Positions 6,531 through 14,817 of a stretch of DNA of 22,537 nucleotides are shown here, in pieces. The notes under the pieces were generated by a model that saw nothing but the letters and a program-made list of their open reading frames with translations, had not been told where the DNA came from and did no database searches. A program made the position numbers and the translations under genes. Origin of the DNA: Planctomycetota bacterium (GTDB lineage: Bacteria; Planctomycetota; Planctomycetia; Isosphaerales; Isosphaeraceae); NCBI GenBank assembly GCA_021777685.1, contig JAJYDH010000028.1, positions 1-22,537 on the forward strand, read 5' to 3'. Positions within the stretch are counted from its first letter, which is position 1; each line of letters begins with the position of its first letter.

Positions 6531-8135
6531 ATGAATGCGCGGAATGTCCGGTGGTTCCTGGTGTTGGGAGTGATGGCGGCGTTCGCGTGCGGGAAGGCGC
6601 CCGCCCAGGCCCCCACGCTCCCCACCGAGACCCCGCAAGGCCCTTCGTCGTTGCCGGGGTCGAACACCTCGGCATTCGGGAATGTCCCCGGTGCGGGCGG
6701 GACGTCGTTCGCGGCCCCGGCGGTCGGGGGCGGTCAGATCCTGGGCGGCCGACCCGGCGCGGCGACCCCTCGCGTGCCGACCTCGGTCAGCACCCCCGGC
6801 GCCGGCGGCAATCAGGCCCCCTCGGCCTCGGTGACGGCCATCCCGGCCGCCGCTCCCCTGACCGAGGTCCCGCTCTTCGGCACGCTCGACCTGCCGGCCG
6901 CCGCCGACGAGGGGCCTCCCGACGGCCTGACGTTCGACCAGGCACTCGACCTCCTGATCCGCCAGAACCTCGACCTCAGGTCGCGCCAGTACGAGATCCC
7001 GCTGGCCCAGGCCGACATCCTCACCGCCGGACTCCGGGCCAACCCGATTTTCTACGCCGATAGCCAGCTCATCCCCTACGGCGCTTATTCGCAGAAGCGT
7101 CAGGGAGGGCCGCTCCAGTATGACGTCAACATCTCGCACCCGATCGACTACTCGCGCAAGCGTCTGGCCCGGCTCGCGGTCGCCTCGCAGACCAAGAAGG
7201 CGGTCGAGCTCCAGTATCAGGACGCCGTCCGGGTCCAGATCGGCAACCTGGCCGGGGCCTACGTCGGGGCCCTCGCCGCCCGGGAGACGCTCCGCTATGC
7301 CGAGGCCGGCCTGAAAGGTCTCGACCGCATCCTGGCCGCGACCGAACGGCTCCAGAAGTTCGGCAACCGGACCAGCGCCGACGTCCTGCTGATCGAGGCC
7401 CAGAAGGGCGCGGCGGAGGTCGGGGTCATGGACGCCCGAGAGGGGCTCCGCAAGGCGAAGCTCGCGCTGGGAGGCTACCTCAACATCCCCCCCGAGCAGG
7501 CCGAGGCGATCGAATTGAGGGCCTCGCTCCGCGACAGCGAACCGCCCGCCCCCCCGATCAACGAGTTGACCCAGCTTGCCCTGTCATGCCGTCCCGACGT
7601 GGTCGGCTATCGGGTCGGCGTGGATGTCGCCAGGGCCGGGCTCCGGCTCCAGTATGCCAACCGATATGCCGACGCTTACGTCCTCTACCAGCCGTACACG
7701 TTCCAGAACCTGGCGTATCTGGGCAACCATCCGGGGGCGACGTCGTGGGCCCTGGGCGTGACCGTCCCGCTCCCGCTCTACAACCGGAATCAGGGGAACA
7801 TCGAGCGGGCCAAGCTCAACATCGAGCAGACCAAGGTGCAGCTCGAGGCCGTCGAGCGCCTCGTCATCAAGGAAGTGCGCGACGCCGAGCAGGAATATCT
7901 GAGCACCCGATCCTACCTGGATCGCCTGGAACAGACGGTCATCCCCGCCGCGAAGAAGGCGATGGGAGACTCCTCGCGGCTCTACGAGGAAGGCGAGACG
8001 GCGGACGTCACGACCTTCCTCAACGTCCAGCAGCGGTACAATGACCTCGTCCGGCTCTATCGAGACACGGCGGTCCGCCATCGCCGGAGCATGTTCGGCC
8101 TGAACACGGCGGTCGGCGCGCGGGTCTTGCCCTGA
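6531..8135 (+). CDS. TolC-family outer membrane efflux protein
   Basis: 534 residues. The ATG at 6531 follows GGGAGG (6519-6524) by 6 nt. The signal peptide is at about 1-26 (VRWFLVLGVMAAFACGKAPAQA); the Cys in AFAC is not in a good lipobox, so normal cleavage after AQA is more likely. A Pro/Gly/Ser/Thr-rich linker runs to about residue 125. Two outer-membrane-efflux repeats follow: about 140-330 (LTFDQALDLLIRQNLDLRSR, then the long helices through LKGLDRILAATERLQKFGNRT) and about 350-530 (INELTQLALSCRPDV, then VPLPLYNRNQGNIERAKLN, a hallmark of the family). The product is expected to form a trimeric outer-membrane channel used by RND or ABC exporters, perhaps of the CzcC (metal efflux) type. 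No membrane-fusion protein or pump gene is adjacent, so its partner is unknown. It converges on the nuclease gene with a 32-bp gap. Confidence 0.9.
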   Translation: MNARNVRWFLVLGVMAAFACGKAPAQAPTLPTETPQGPSSLPGSNTSAFGNVPGAGGTSFAAPAVGGGQILGGRPGAATPRVPTSVSTPGAGGNQAPSASVTAIPAAAPLTEVPLFGTLDLPAAADEGPPDGLTFDQALDLLIRQNLDLRSRQYEIPLAQADILTAGLRANPIFYADSQLIPYGAYSQKRQGGPLQYDVNISHPIDYSRKRLARLAVASQTKKAVELQYQDAVRVQIGNLAGAYVGALAARETLRYAEAGLKGLDRILAATERLQKFGNRTSADVLLIEAQKGAAEVGVMDAREGLRKAKLALGGYLNIPPEQAEAIELRASLRDSEPPAPPINELTQLALSCRPDVVGYRVGVDVARAGLRLQYANRYADAYVLYQPYTFQNLAYLGNHPGATSWALGVTVPLPLYNRNQGNIERAKLNIEQTKVQLEAVERLVIKEVRDAEQEYLSTRSYLDRLEQTVIPAAKKAMGDSSRLYEEGETADVTTFLNVQQRYNDLVRLYRDTAVRHRRSMFGLNTAVGARVLP

Positions 8136-8167
8136 TGGGGGCCGAAGCTCGCCGATCGCGGGACCGT

Positions 8168-8986
8168 TCAGGGAAAGATCGTGTTCAGGACCCAGGCGAG
8201 CCGGACGCCTGCTTGCGCCAGTCGCCGTTCCGCCAGCGGGAGGTTGGCGTCCTCGTACTCCTGGCCGAGCCTCGCGCCCTTCTTCAACTCGTTCTGAGTG
8301 AAGGGGTTGCGATAAGCCTTGCGGGCGATTGCCAGGCTCTCGTCGGCCCAGTCGACCGGCCCTCCCCTGGACCACTCGGCGGCCAACTCGGGCGTGATCG
8401 TCTTCGAGAGGGCCTCGACCCACTCTTTCTCGGGCCGGTTGACCTGATCGAAGAGGCCGGAATCCCAGACCCGGTGGAGATTCGAACCCTGGCCGAAGAA
8501 CTGGACCTGGAGGTCGTTGCCGCCCCGGTCGTCGCGGTGCCCGACGTGGACCGGCTGGTGCATGTCCTGGACGAAATGGGCGAGGAACTTGAGCGCCTCC
8601 TGGCGTTCGGCGCGACTTTTCCTCGGATCGGCCAGGATCTTGCGGAAGTCCTCGACCTTGACGACGACGCAACCCTCCTTGGGCTCGAACTTCCGGTCGT
8701 ACTTCGGCTCCGAGATCGGCACGTTGACGTAGTGCCAGGGGCCCGACTCGGGGCGGTCGCGGCGGACCTCGTCGGCCCAGGTCGAGACGTCGGCCAGCGA
8801 CTCGCCCGGCCCCAGCAGGTCGCGGACCGCCGCGCGGGCCGCCGGGGTTAGCCGGTCCTCGGCGATCTTGCCGGCGACCCGATGTCCCAGCCGGCCCCAC
8901 CCCCAGGCCGGGCCGATCATGGTCGACGCCGCGAGAGTCGCGGCGAAAATCAGCCGCACGGCCTTCACTCGACCGATCCCGTCCAT
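8168..8986 (-). CDS. Secreted S1/P1-type zinc nuclease
   Basis: 272 residues; signal peptide at about 1-29. Cleavage before Trp30 would leave the N-terminal Trp that binds zinc in P1 nuclease. All nine expected zinc ligands can be matched: Trp30, His35 (WGRLGH), Asp72 (STWADE), His85 (WHYVN), His137, Asp141 and His147 (AHFVQDMHQPVHVG), His171 and Asp175 (NLHRVWD). The GGNDLQV motif between them is also intact. The family cuts single-stranded DNA and RNA and has 3'-nucleotidase activity; an exported bacterial copy would serve nucleic-acid or phosphate scavenging. The length is normal for bacterial members. It starts at the ATG at 8986, divergent from the SEC-C/TPR gene. The enzyme should be active. 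Confidence 0.93.
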   Translation of the reverse strand: MDGIGRVKAVRLIFAATLAASTMIGPAWGWGRLGHRVAGKIAEDRLTPAARAAVRDLLGPGESLADVSTWADEVRRDRPESGPWHYVNVPISEPKYDRKFEPKEGCVVVKVEDFRKILADPRKSRAERQEALKFLAHFVQDMHQPVHVGHRDDRGGNDLQVQFFGQGSNLHRVWDSGLFDQVNRPEKEWVEALSKTITPELAAEWSRGGPVDWADESLAIARKAYRNPFTQNELKKGARLGQEYEDANLPLAERRLAQAGVRLAWVLNTIFP

Positions 8987-9091
8987 TCGTCGTCCGTTCC
9001 CCGTCCCGGCCGGGTCCCGCGCCGGAAGTTCGGCCGGCGGGACATCCGGCCCAGCATAGGCGCGAACCGTCCCGCTTTGCTACTGTGAACC

Positions 9092-9122
9092 GGCGGAGGG
9101 CACCGCGAACCGGCCCTCCGCC
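9092..9122 (+). other. Leader hairpin before the SEC-C/TPR gene
   Basis: A perfect 9-bp stem (GGCGGAGGG at 9092-9100 with CCCTCCGCC at 9114-9122) and a 13-nt loop lie between two divergent genes, 45 bp before the SEC-C gene's start. Because nothing reads into it from upstream as a 3' end, it is more likely a leader or operator structure than a terminator. Confidence 0.35.
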
Positions 9123-9153
9123 AGGCCGTCCGGACCGATCTTCGAATTCGCCC

Positions 9154-9157
9154 AGGA
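9154..9157 (+). promoter_or_regulatory. Ribosome binding site deciding the SEC-C gene start
   Basis: AGGA directly abuts an ATG at 9158 (no spacing) but is 9 nt before the in-frame ATG at 9167, so the second ATG is the better start. Confidence 0.5.
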
Positions 9158-9166
9158 ATGCAATCG

Positions 9167-11410
9167 ATGGCTGGCGTCGAGCCCTATTCCCCGTGCCCTT
9201 GCGGCTCCGGTCAGAAGTTCAAGTGGTGCTGCCACAAGGTCGAGACGTACGCCGACAAGGCGCAACGGCTCTTCGACGGCAATCAGACCGAAGCGGCCAT
9301 CAAGGTGCTCGACGAGGGGCTGCGCAAGGAGCCGGGCAACCCCTGGCTGCTCACCCGGAAGGCCATCATCCAGATCCGCGACCAGCAGGCCGAGGCCGCC
9401 AAAGCCACGCTCCGACAGGTCCTCCAGAAGAACCCGAAGCACTTCGGGGGGTTGGTCCTGCTGACCCGGTGCGTCCTGGAGACCGAGGGCCCGGTCAACG
9501 GCGCCGGGATGTTCCAGCAGGTCCTCTCCGCCGTCGACGACGAGATCCGCCCGCAACTGGCGAGCCTGGCCCGGGTGGTCGCGCTCCTGCTGGCCGAGGC
9601 CCGCCACTTCCCCGCCGCGATCAAGCACCTGGAGCTGATCGAGAAGCTCGACCCGGAGGACAGGACCGCCGGGTCGGCCCTCCGGTCGATCGAGGCGAAC
9701 CCCGGGATCTCGCCCTGGTTCAAGGATCACCGAGAGCTGGCCAAGGCCCCGGCCCACCTCGATGATTCGGCCCGTCGGGGCTTCGACGAGGCCCTCCGGC
9801 TGGCCGATCGGGGCCTCTGGGCGCCGGCCGCCGCCGCGTTCGACCGGCTCTCCGCCATCGATCAGGGCGGCGAGGCCGACTACAACCTGGGCCTCTGCCG
9901 CCTCTGGCTCGGTGACGAAGCCGGCGCCGTCGCCCCGCTCCGCCGCCGCTCCCGCAGGCTCGGCGACGCGGTGGAGGCGGTCGAGCTCGAGATCCTCTGC
10001 CAGCAGGTCGAGCCGATCCAACCCGACGACAAGGTCGAGCACGTCCTGCTCACCTGGCCGCTCCGGAACCGCGAGGCGCTCCTGTTCAACCTCCGGAACC
10101 AGGACGACATCTTCGACGACGGGCCCGCCCCGATCGACCCGGACGACCCCGAATCGCCCGAGGTCGACGAGTTGGCCCTCCTCGACCGCCCGGCCATCGA
10201 CGAGCATTCCGGGAAAGGGCTGGCCGCCGACCAGATCCCCCGGATCCTCGGCCGTGTCTACGTCGGCAAGGACACCGTGGAGCTGGACACCTACGACGAC
10301 GGCCGCGTCGACTCCCTGGGCGACCGCCTCACCGCGCTGGCCGGCACCTCGATCGCGCCGGCGCATCCGCGGACCAGGGTGATCGACGAGGAATCGAGGG
10401 CGCGCCTGGCCCTGCTCTGGGAGTGGCTGTTCCCCGCCAAGATGGAGCCGGACGAGGCCCGCCGGCTCGACCGCGACCAGCGAATCCGGATGATCCGGGA
10501 CACCTGGCCGGCGACGCCGATGCCCTACCTGGGCTTCCGGTCCCCCGAACGGGCCGCGAAGGACGGCAACGCCGCCGTCCCCCTCCGGGCGGCCCTCTGC
10601 CAGTACGAGCGTGACAAGGAGCTGGAGAAGGCCGGGCTCGACTTCGCCGCCCTCCGGTCCCGCCTGAGACTCGAACCCGAGCCGGTGCCCGATCCCGCCA
10701 CCGTCGACCTCGATCGCCTGCCCCTGGCCCGACTGGCCGCCGTCCCGGTCGACCGGCTCGACGACTCCCGCCTGATCCAGTACTACCGGCGGGCCCGCCG
10801 GGCGATGATCGTCGAGGCGCTGGAGGCAGCCGCCCTGCAACTGGCCGCCCGACCGGCCCTGTTCGAGCAGGGCCAGGTCGAGCCCGTCTCCGTCTTCTCC
10901 GACCTCGCCAGCATGGCCACCGCCCGGGGCGAGCACGAGCAGGCCCTGGCCTTGATCGCGAAGGGCCGCCAGGCCGACATGCCGGCGAAGCGGGGCCCGA
11001 ACGCCCCCGTCTGGGACATGATCGAGATCCGCCTCAGGGCCCGCTCCGAGCGCCCCGAGGTCTGGGTCCCCGAGCTGGCCGTGGTCCTGGAGCGTTACGG
11101 GCAGGTCCCCTCGGCGATGCAGGTCGTCCTCACGAACCTGGTCGAGCTCGGCCTGGTCCGGATAGTCCCCAACCCCGACGACCCCGGCGACGTCCTGCTC
11201 GACAGCCGTCCCCTCCAATCGGTCATGGCCGAGTACGGCCCGAGGGTGACGACCGCCTCCGGCCGCCTGGGCGTCTCCGCCTCCAAGCCCGACCTCTGGA
11301 CCCCCGGAGGCCCCGCCGCCGGCCCCGGAGGCGGCCTCTGGACCCCCGGCTCCGACGCCGGTGCCCAGCCCGGCGGGGACAAGCCCAAGCTGATCATCCC
11401 CGGGCGTTGA
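9167..11410 (+). CDS. SEC-C zinc-motif protein with TPR-like repeats
   Basis: 747 residues. An N-terminal SEC-C motif (Cys10, Cys12, Cys21, Cys22 in SPCPCGSGQKFKWCC) is the zinc knuckle known from the SecA C-terminus. TPR-like helical repeats follow at about 25-190 (EAAIKVLDEGLRKEPGNPWL; ATLRQVLQKNPKHFGGLVLL; AIKHLELIEKLDPEDRTAGS) and again at about 205-275. The middle (about 285-470) is unfamiliar and rich in Asp/Pro. A helical region at about 510-620 precedes a Gly/Pro-rich tail with the phrase LWTPG twice and the end KPKLIIPGR. No signal peptide is seen, so it is probably cytoplasmic. SEC-C knuckles in such stand-alone proteins are thought to bind nucleic acid or protein partners; the function here is unknown. 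It is followed at 204 bp by the glycosyltransferase gene. Confidence 0.85.
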   Translation: MAGVEPYSPCPCGSGQKFKWCCHKVETYADKAQRLFDGNQTEAAIKVLDEGLRKEPGNPWLLTRKAIIQIRDQQAEAAKATLRQVLQKNPKHFGGLVLLTRCVLETEGPVNGAGMFQQVLSAVDDEIRPQLASLARVVALLLAEARHFPAAIKHLELIEKLDPEDRTAGSALRSIEANPGISPWFKDHRELAKAPAHLDDSARRGFDEALRLADRGLWAPAAAAFDRLSAIDQGGEADYNLGLCRLWLGDEAGAVAPLRRRSRRLGDAVEAVELEILCQQVEPIQPDDKVEHVLLTWPLRNREALLFNLRNQDDIFDDGPAPIDPDDPESPEVDELALLDRPAIDEHSGKGLAADQIPRILGRVYVGKDTVELDTYDDGRVDSLGDRLTALAGTSIAPAHPRTRVIDEESRARLALLWEWLFPAKMEPDEARRLDRDQRIRMIRDTWPATPMPYLGFRSPERAAKDGNAAVPLRAALCQYERDKELEKAGLDFAALRSRLRLEPEPVPDPATVDLDRLPLARLAAVPVDRLDDSRLIQYYRRARRAMIVEALEAAALQLAARPALFEQGQVEPVSVFSDLASMATARGEHEQALALIAKGRQADMPAKRGPNAPVWDMIEIRLRARSERPEVWVPELAVVLERYGQVPSAMQVVLTNLVELGLVRIVPNPDDPGDVLLDSRPLQSVMAEYGPRVTTASGRLGVSASKPDLWTPGGPAAGPGGGLWTPGSDAGAQPGGDKPKLIIPGR

Positions 11411-11614
11411 AGCTCGGGCGTGCCGCTGGCGCGATCGCCCGGCCGCCGAGGAGACCGTCAGGACCGATCGGCCGGGCTCGACCGGGCCCGGCACGATCGA
11501 AGCGTCGGCATGCAAGTCGCGGGGGCGTCCGACTTTCCGCGACTGCGTCGCCCCTCGAAGATACGCCCCGATCTCGCTCACCCACGGGCCCGAGAATGAT
11601 CTCGCACGCCGGCG

Positions 11615-12370
11615 ATGACCCTCGCGATCATGACGGTCCAGCGCGATCCCGAATACCTCTTCAGGACGCTGAGCAGCCTGTTCATGGCCGATCCCCGGAT
11701 GCATGAGCTGGGGAGTCTGCATCTCATGGTCGACGCGGAGGATGCCGCGTACCTGGATGACGTGAAGCATCATGCCATCGCGAGGATTCACCCGTTGTCG
11801 CCGGCCGAGGGCGAAAGGGTCCGGGACTGGGGACGTCATCGGAGGTTCAACCACAATTGCGTCCGGTGCCTCTGCTTGCCCGTCGACCCCGGAGGCGGCC
11901 TGGTCGTCGTCGAGGATGACGTCGTCTTCCGCGACCGGTTCCTGACTCGCCTGATCTCGACCGTCGACGAGATCGAAGATGTCGCGAACATCCGCGATTA
12001 CGCCCTGGCGCTGACGACCGCGTACGACCTGGAGCGCGAACCGTCCTTCTTCCGAGGGGCCCTGTATTGCAGCTATGGCCTTCCGTTCTACGGGACACAG
12101 GCGATGTACTATCCGGCCGCCGTCGCCCGGAACCTGGCCGACTTCATCCGCGAGAGGGGCGTCGAGGCGTTCACGAAGCCCGGCGACCTCCTCGTTGGCG
12201 AATCCTACGGCGACCGGATGTATGCCTGCGCCAGGCCGCTGGCGACCCACATCGGGCGGGTCTCGACGGGGCTCGGCGGCTGCGGCCCGAGCCCGGGGTT
12301 CGCGCGGCCTCACGAGCCGCTGACCCTCGAGACCTGGGGGCGACCGGGCGGGAACTCCGCGGAGGCTTGA
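11615..12370 (+). CDS. GT-A-like glycosyltransferase-type protein
   Basis: 251 residues, no signal peptide. The N-terminus (MTLAIMTVQRDPEYLFRTLSSLF) looks like the first strand and nucleotide-binding helix of a GT-A fold. GGLVVVEDDVVFRDRFL carries the acidic metal-binding triad Glu100-Asp101-Asp102, equivalent to a DxD motif. Later conserved-looking parts are SYGLPFYGTQAMYYP and THIGRVSTGLGG. It would transfer a sugar from a nucleotide-sugar donor to an unknown acceptor; the pattern recalls family 25 or N-acetylglucosaminyltransferase-IV-like enzymes, without certainty. An in-frame stop lies six codons upstream, so the ATG at 11615 is the only reasonable start; no strong Shine-Dalgarno precedes it. 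It converges on mnmG with a 36-bp gap. Confidence 0.7.
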   Translation: MTLAIMTVQRDPEYLFRTLSSLFMADPRMHELGSLHLMVDAEDAAYLDDVKHHAIARIHPLSPAEGERVRDWGRHRRFNHNCVRCLCLPVDPGGGLVVVEDDVVFRDRFLTRLISTVDEIEDVANIRDYALALTTAYDLEREPSFFRGALYCSYGLPFYGTQAMYYPAAVARNLADFIRERGVEAFTKPGDLLVGESYGDRMYACARPLATHIGRVSTGLGGCGPSPGFARPHEPLTLETWGRPGGNSAEA

Positions 12371-12406
12371 CGGCCGGCCGGAATCGAGAGCGGGGAGCGC
12401 GAGCCC

Positions 12407-14227
12407 CTATCGCTTGAGGTGGACCAGCAAGGTCGCGATGTCGGCCGGATTGATCCCGCTGATCCGGCCGGCCTGGCCGAGGGAGCGGGGGCGGACCCGG
12501 GCGAACTTTTCTCGGGCCTCGGCGCGAAGTTGGGAGATCGCCTGATAGTCGAGGTCGACCGGCAGGGGCTTGTCTTCGAGCCTCCGGAACCGCTCGACCT
12601 GCTGGGCCTGGCGGTCGATGTAGCCGCCGTACTTGGCCTCGATCGTCACCTGCTCGACGGCGGAAGGGTCGTCGGCGAGGTCGAGGAGGGCCGGATGCAG
12701 CGAGACCAGCTCGGCCCAGGTCGTCGGCGGCCTCCGGAGGATCTGCTCCAGGGTGTCGCCGGCGACGCGGGTGGTCCGGAGGACGTGACCAAGCTCGCCG
12801 ATCCGCCCTCGGCGGGCCTCGAAGCGGGCCCATCGGGCGTCGTCGACCAGGCCGATCGAGCGGCCCAGCTCGGTGAGCCGGAGGTCCGCGTTGTCGGAGC
12901 GGAGGAGGAGTCGATACTCGGCCCGGCTGGTGAACATCCGATAAGGCTCGTCGACCCCTCGGGTCACGAGGTCGTCGATCAGCACGCCGATGTAGCCTCG
13001 CGAGCGGTCGACGATGAACGGGGGCTCGCCCTTCGCCAGGAGTGCGGCGTTGATCCCGGCGATGAGGCCCTGGGCGGCGGCCTCCTCGTAGCCGGTGGTC
13101 CCGTTGATCTGGCCGGCGAAGAAGAGGCCGGGGACGGCCTTGGTCTCCAAGGTGGCGTGGAGCTGGGTGGGCGGGGCGTAGTCGTATTCGACGGCGTAAC
13201 CGTACCGCATGATCTCGGCGTGCTCCAGGCCGGGGATCATCGGGATGATGGCGTCCTGGACGTCGCGCGGGAGGCTGGTGGAGATCCCGTTGCAGTAGTA
13301 TTCGAGCGTCGATCGCCCCTCGGGCTCCAGGAAGATCTGATGCGAAGGCCGGTCGGCGAACCGGACGACCTTGTCCTCGATCGACGGGCAATACCTCGGC
13401 CCGGTGCTGGCGATCTGCCCGGAGTACATCGGCGCCCGGTGGAGGTTGGCGCGGATCAGGTCGTGGACCTCGGGCGTGGTGGTCGTGATCTGGCAGTCGA
13501 GCTGCGGCTGCTCGATCCGGCCGGTCAGGAACGAGAACGGCACCGGGTCGACGTCGCCCGGCTGTGGCTCGACCTTGCCGAAGTCGATCGTCCGGCCGTT
13601 GAGCCTGGGCGGCGTGCCGGTCTTGAACCGTTGCAACTCGAAGCCGAGCGAGCGGAGGCTCCCGGAGAGCCCCTCGGCCGAGGCGTCGCCGGCCCGGCCG
13701 CCGGCGGTCTTGACCTCGCCGGTGTGCATGAGCGCCTGGAGGAACGTCCCGGTCGTCACGACGACGGCTTGCGAGCGATAGATCGCGCCCCCCCGGCAGC
13801 AAAGGCCGGCGATCCGGCCATTCTCGACGACCAGGGCCTCGACCATCTCCTGGCGGAGGGTCAGGCGTTCCTGCCGCTCGACGGTGAGCTTGGCGAGGGC
13901 CTGGTACGCCTTCTTGTCGGCCTGGGCGCGGGGGCTGTGCATCGCGGGGCCCTTGCCCCGGTTGAGCAGGCGGAACTGGATGGCCGTGGCGTCGGTGATG
14001 AGGCCCATCGCGCCGCCGAGGGCATCCACCTCGCGGACGATTTGACCCTTCGCCACGCCGCCGATGGCCGGGTTGCAGCTCATCTGGCCGACGGCGTCGA
14101 CGTTGATCGTGAGCAAGGCCGTCCGGAGGCCGATCCGGGCCGAGGCCAGCGCCGCCTCCAGGCCGGCATGCCCCGCGCCGACGACGAGGACATCGAATCG
14201 ATAAGGGTCGTTCCCGGGGACGGGCAT
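12407..14227 (-). CDS. mnmG: tRNA uridine-5-carboxymethylaminomethyl modification enzyme MnmG (GidA)
   Basis: 606 residues. With MnmE it installs the carboxymethylaminomethyl group at C5 of the wobble uridine of certain tRNAs, using FAD, NADH and methylene-tetrahydrofolate. The N-terminal FAD-binding motif is VGAGHAGLEAA (Gly17, Gly19, Gly22), followed by MSCNPAIGGVAKGQIVREVDALGG. Both family signatures are present: GPRYCPSIEDK and the AGQINGTTGYEEAAAQGL region. The C-terminal helical domain that binds MnmE and tRNA is complete (EAKYGGYIDRQ to the end). The start is the ATG at 14227, with GGAG 5 nt upstream; ATGs at 14299/14296 would add 24 residues before the normal beginning. No mnmE or rsmG is adjacent. 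Confidence 0.97.
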   Translation of the reverse strand: MPVPGNDPYRFDVLVVGAGHAGLEAALASARIGLRTALLTINVDAVGQMSCNPAIGGVAKGQIVREVDALGGAMGLITDATAIQFRLLNRGKGPAMHSPRAQADKKAYQALAKLTVERQERLTLRQEMVEALVVENGRIAGLCCRGGAIYRSQAVVVTTGTFLQALMHTGEVKTAGGRAGDASAEGLSGSLRSLGFELQRFKTGTPPRLNGRTIDFGKVEPQPGDVDPVPFSFLTGRIEQPQLDCQITTTTPEVHDLIRANLHRAPMYSGQIASTGPRYCPSIEDKVVRFADRPSHQIFLEPEGRSTLEYYCNGISTSLPRDVQDAIIPMIPGLEHAEIMRYGYAVEYDYAPPTQLHATLETKAVPGLFFAGQINGTTGYEEAAAQGLIAGINAALLAKGEPPFIVDRSRGYIGVLIDDLVTRGVDEPYRMFTSRAEYRLLLRSDNADLRLTELGRSIGLVDDARWARFEARRGRIGELGHVLRTTRVAGDTLEQILRRPPTTWAELVSLHPALLDLADDPSAVEQVTIEAKYGGYIDRQAQQVERFRRLEDKPLPVDLDYQAISQLRAEAREKFARVRPRSLGQAGRISGINPADIATLLVHLKR

Positions 14228-14230
14228 GGG

Positions 14231-14236
14231 ATCTCC
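14231..14236 (-). promoter_or_regulatory. Ribosome binding site fixing the mnmG start
   Basis: On the minus strand GGAGAT ends 3 nt before the ATG at 14227 (the GGAG core is 5 nt away). This favours the short start over the in-frame ATGs at 14296 and 14299. Confidence 0.6.
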
Positions 14237-14725
14237 GGGCCGGACGGGCCGGCCCTCCTTGTCTTCCTCAACGTGGCCGGTTCTGATCCTCGCCATCATA
14301 CGGGATGGGGCGTCTCGACCGGAATTCGAGTGTGGGGCCGATTTTCCCGATGGTTGCGCGGTGATCTCTGCCTGTGAATTCGTCCGAGTCCCCCGCCCGG
14401 GCGGAATCCCGAAGAAAGGCGGTTATCGACCGGGGCTTCGTGGCGAACATATCTCCGAGGATCGCCGGACGAACCCTCCGGTTGCCGCCCGTGAGCGCGT
14501 CGATTGGGTTCGTGTCGTTCGAGCCGACGGAGGAGCGAGTTGGGTTGGTGTTCTCAGCGAGCCCCGGTGCGCTGGGTTCGTGTTGGCCGAAATGCAGAAC
14601 GCCCGGCCTCGGCCGACCCCGAAACCCGGACCATCACGTTAAACCGTTCAGAGATAAGCACTTGCATGACGTTTGGGCTTGTGTTGTCGCGGGCCCGGCC
14701 TCCCGTCGGGGCCGGTCGAGACGGC

Positions 14726-14755
14726 TTGCGAGGGGCGGTCCGGCTCGGCTAACTT
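14726..14755 (+). promoter_or_regulatory. Possible tpx promoter
   Basis: TTGCGA (14726-14731) and TAACTT (14750-14755) are 18 bp apart, each an incomplete match to sigma-70 boxes. The predicted start near 14762 gives a leader of about 56 nt. Confidence 0.3.
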
Positions 14756-14817
14756 GTTGGGGCGTCCCTCGACTCCGACGCATCCCGAGACCGATCCTCC
14801 ACGAAGGACGAACACCG

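Larger units (their letters stand above)
14228..14817. other. 590-bp non-coding gap between divergent mnmG and tpx
   Basis: No convincing gene is seen on either strand. The tpx frame is open upstream to 14374, but its translation is Arg/Pro-rich and lacks any recognisable domain, and a good Shine-Dalgarno sits at the normal tpx start. The stretch is visibly less GC-rich than its surroundings (for example 14630-14690). I saw no tRNA, riboswitch or long hairpin. A promoter candidate for tpx is listed separately; none was found for mnmG. Confidence 0.5.

Noticed and set aside
8476..8495. GATTCGAACCC resembling a tRNA T-arm
   Set aside because: It lies in the coding sequence of the nuclease and no acceptor or anticodon stems can be drawn around it.
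11437..11477. Inverted repeat after the SEC-C gene (9-bp arms, 23-nt loop)
   Set aside because: Large loop, no T-run, and expected by chance in such GC-rich sequence; not called as a terminator.
9080..12313. Very long open frame on the minus strand opposite the SEC-C/TPR and glycosyltransferase genes
   Set aside because: It is a by-product of GC-rich codon use in the real genes; its translation is repetitive Gly/Arg/Val/Asp without any domain and it crosses two well-supported genes.
12419..14377. Long plus-strand open frame opposite mnmG
   Set aside because: Antisense shadow of a highly conserved gene; no recognisable protein features.
14374..14817. N-terminal extension of tpx
   Set aside because: Open but unlike any Tpx N-terminus; a good Shine-Dalgarno supports ATG 14818.
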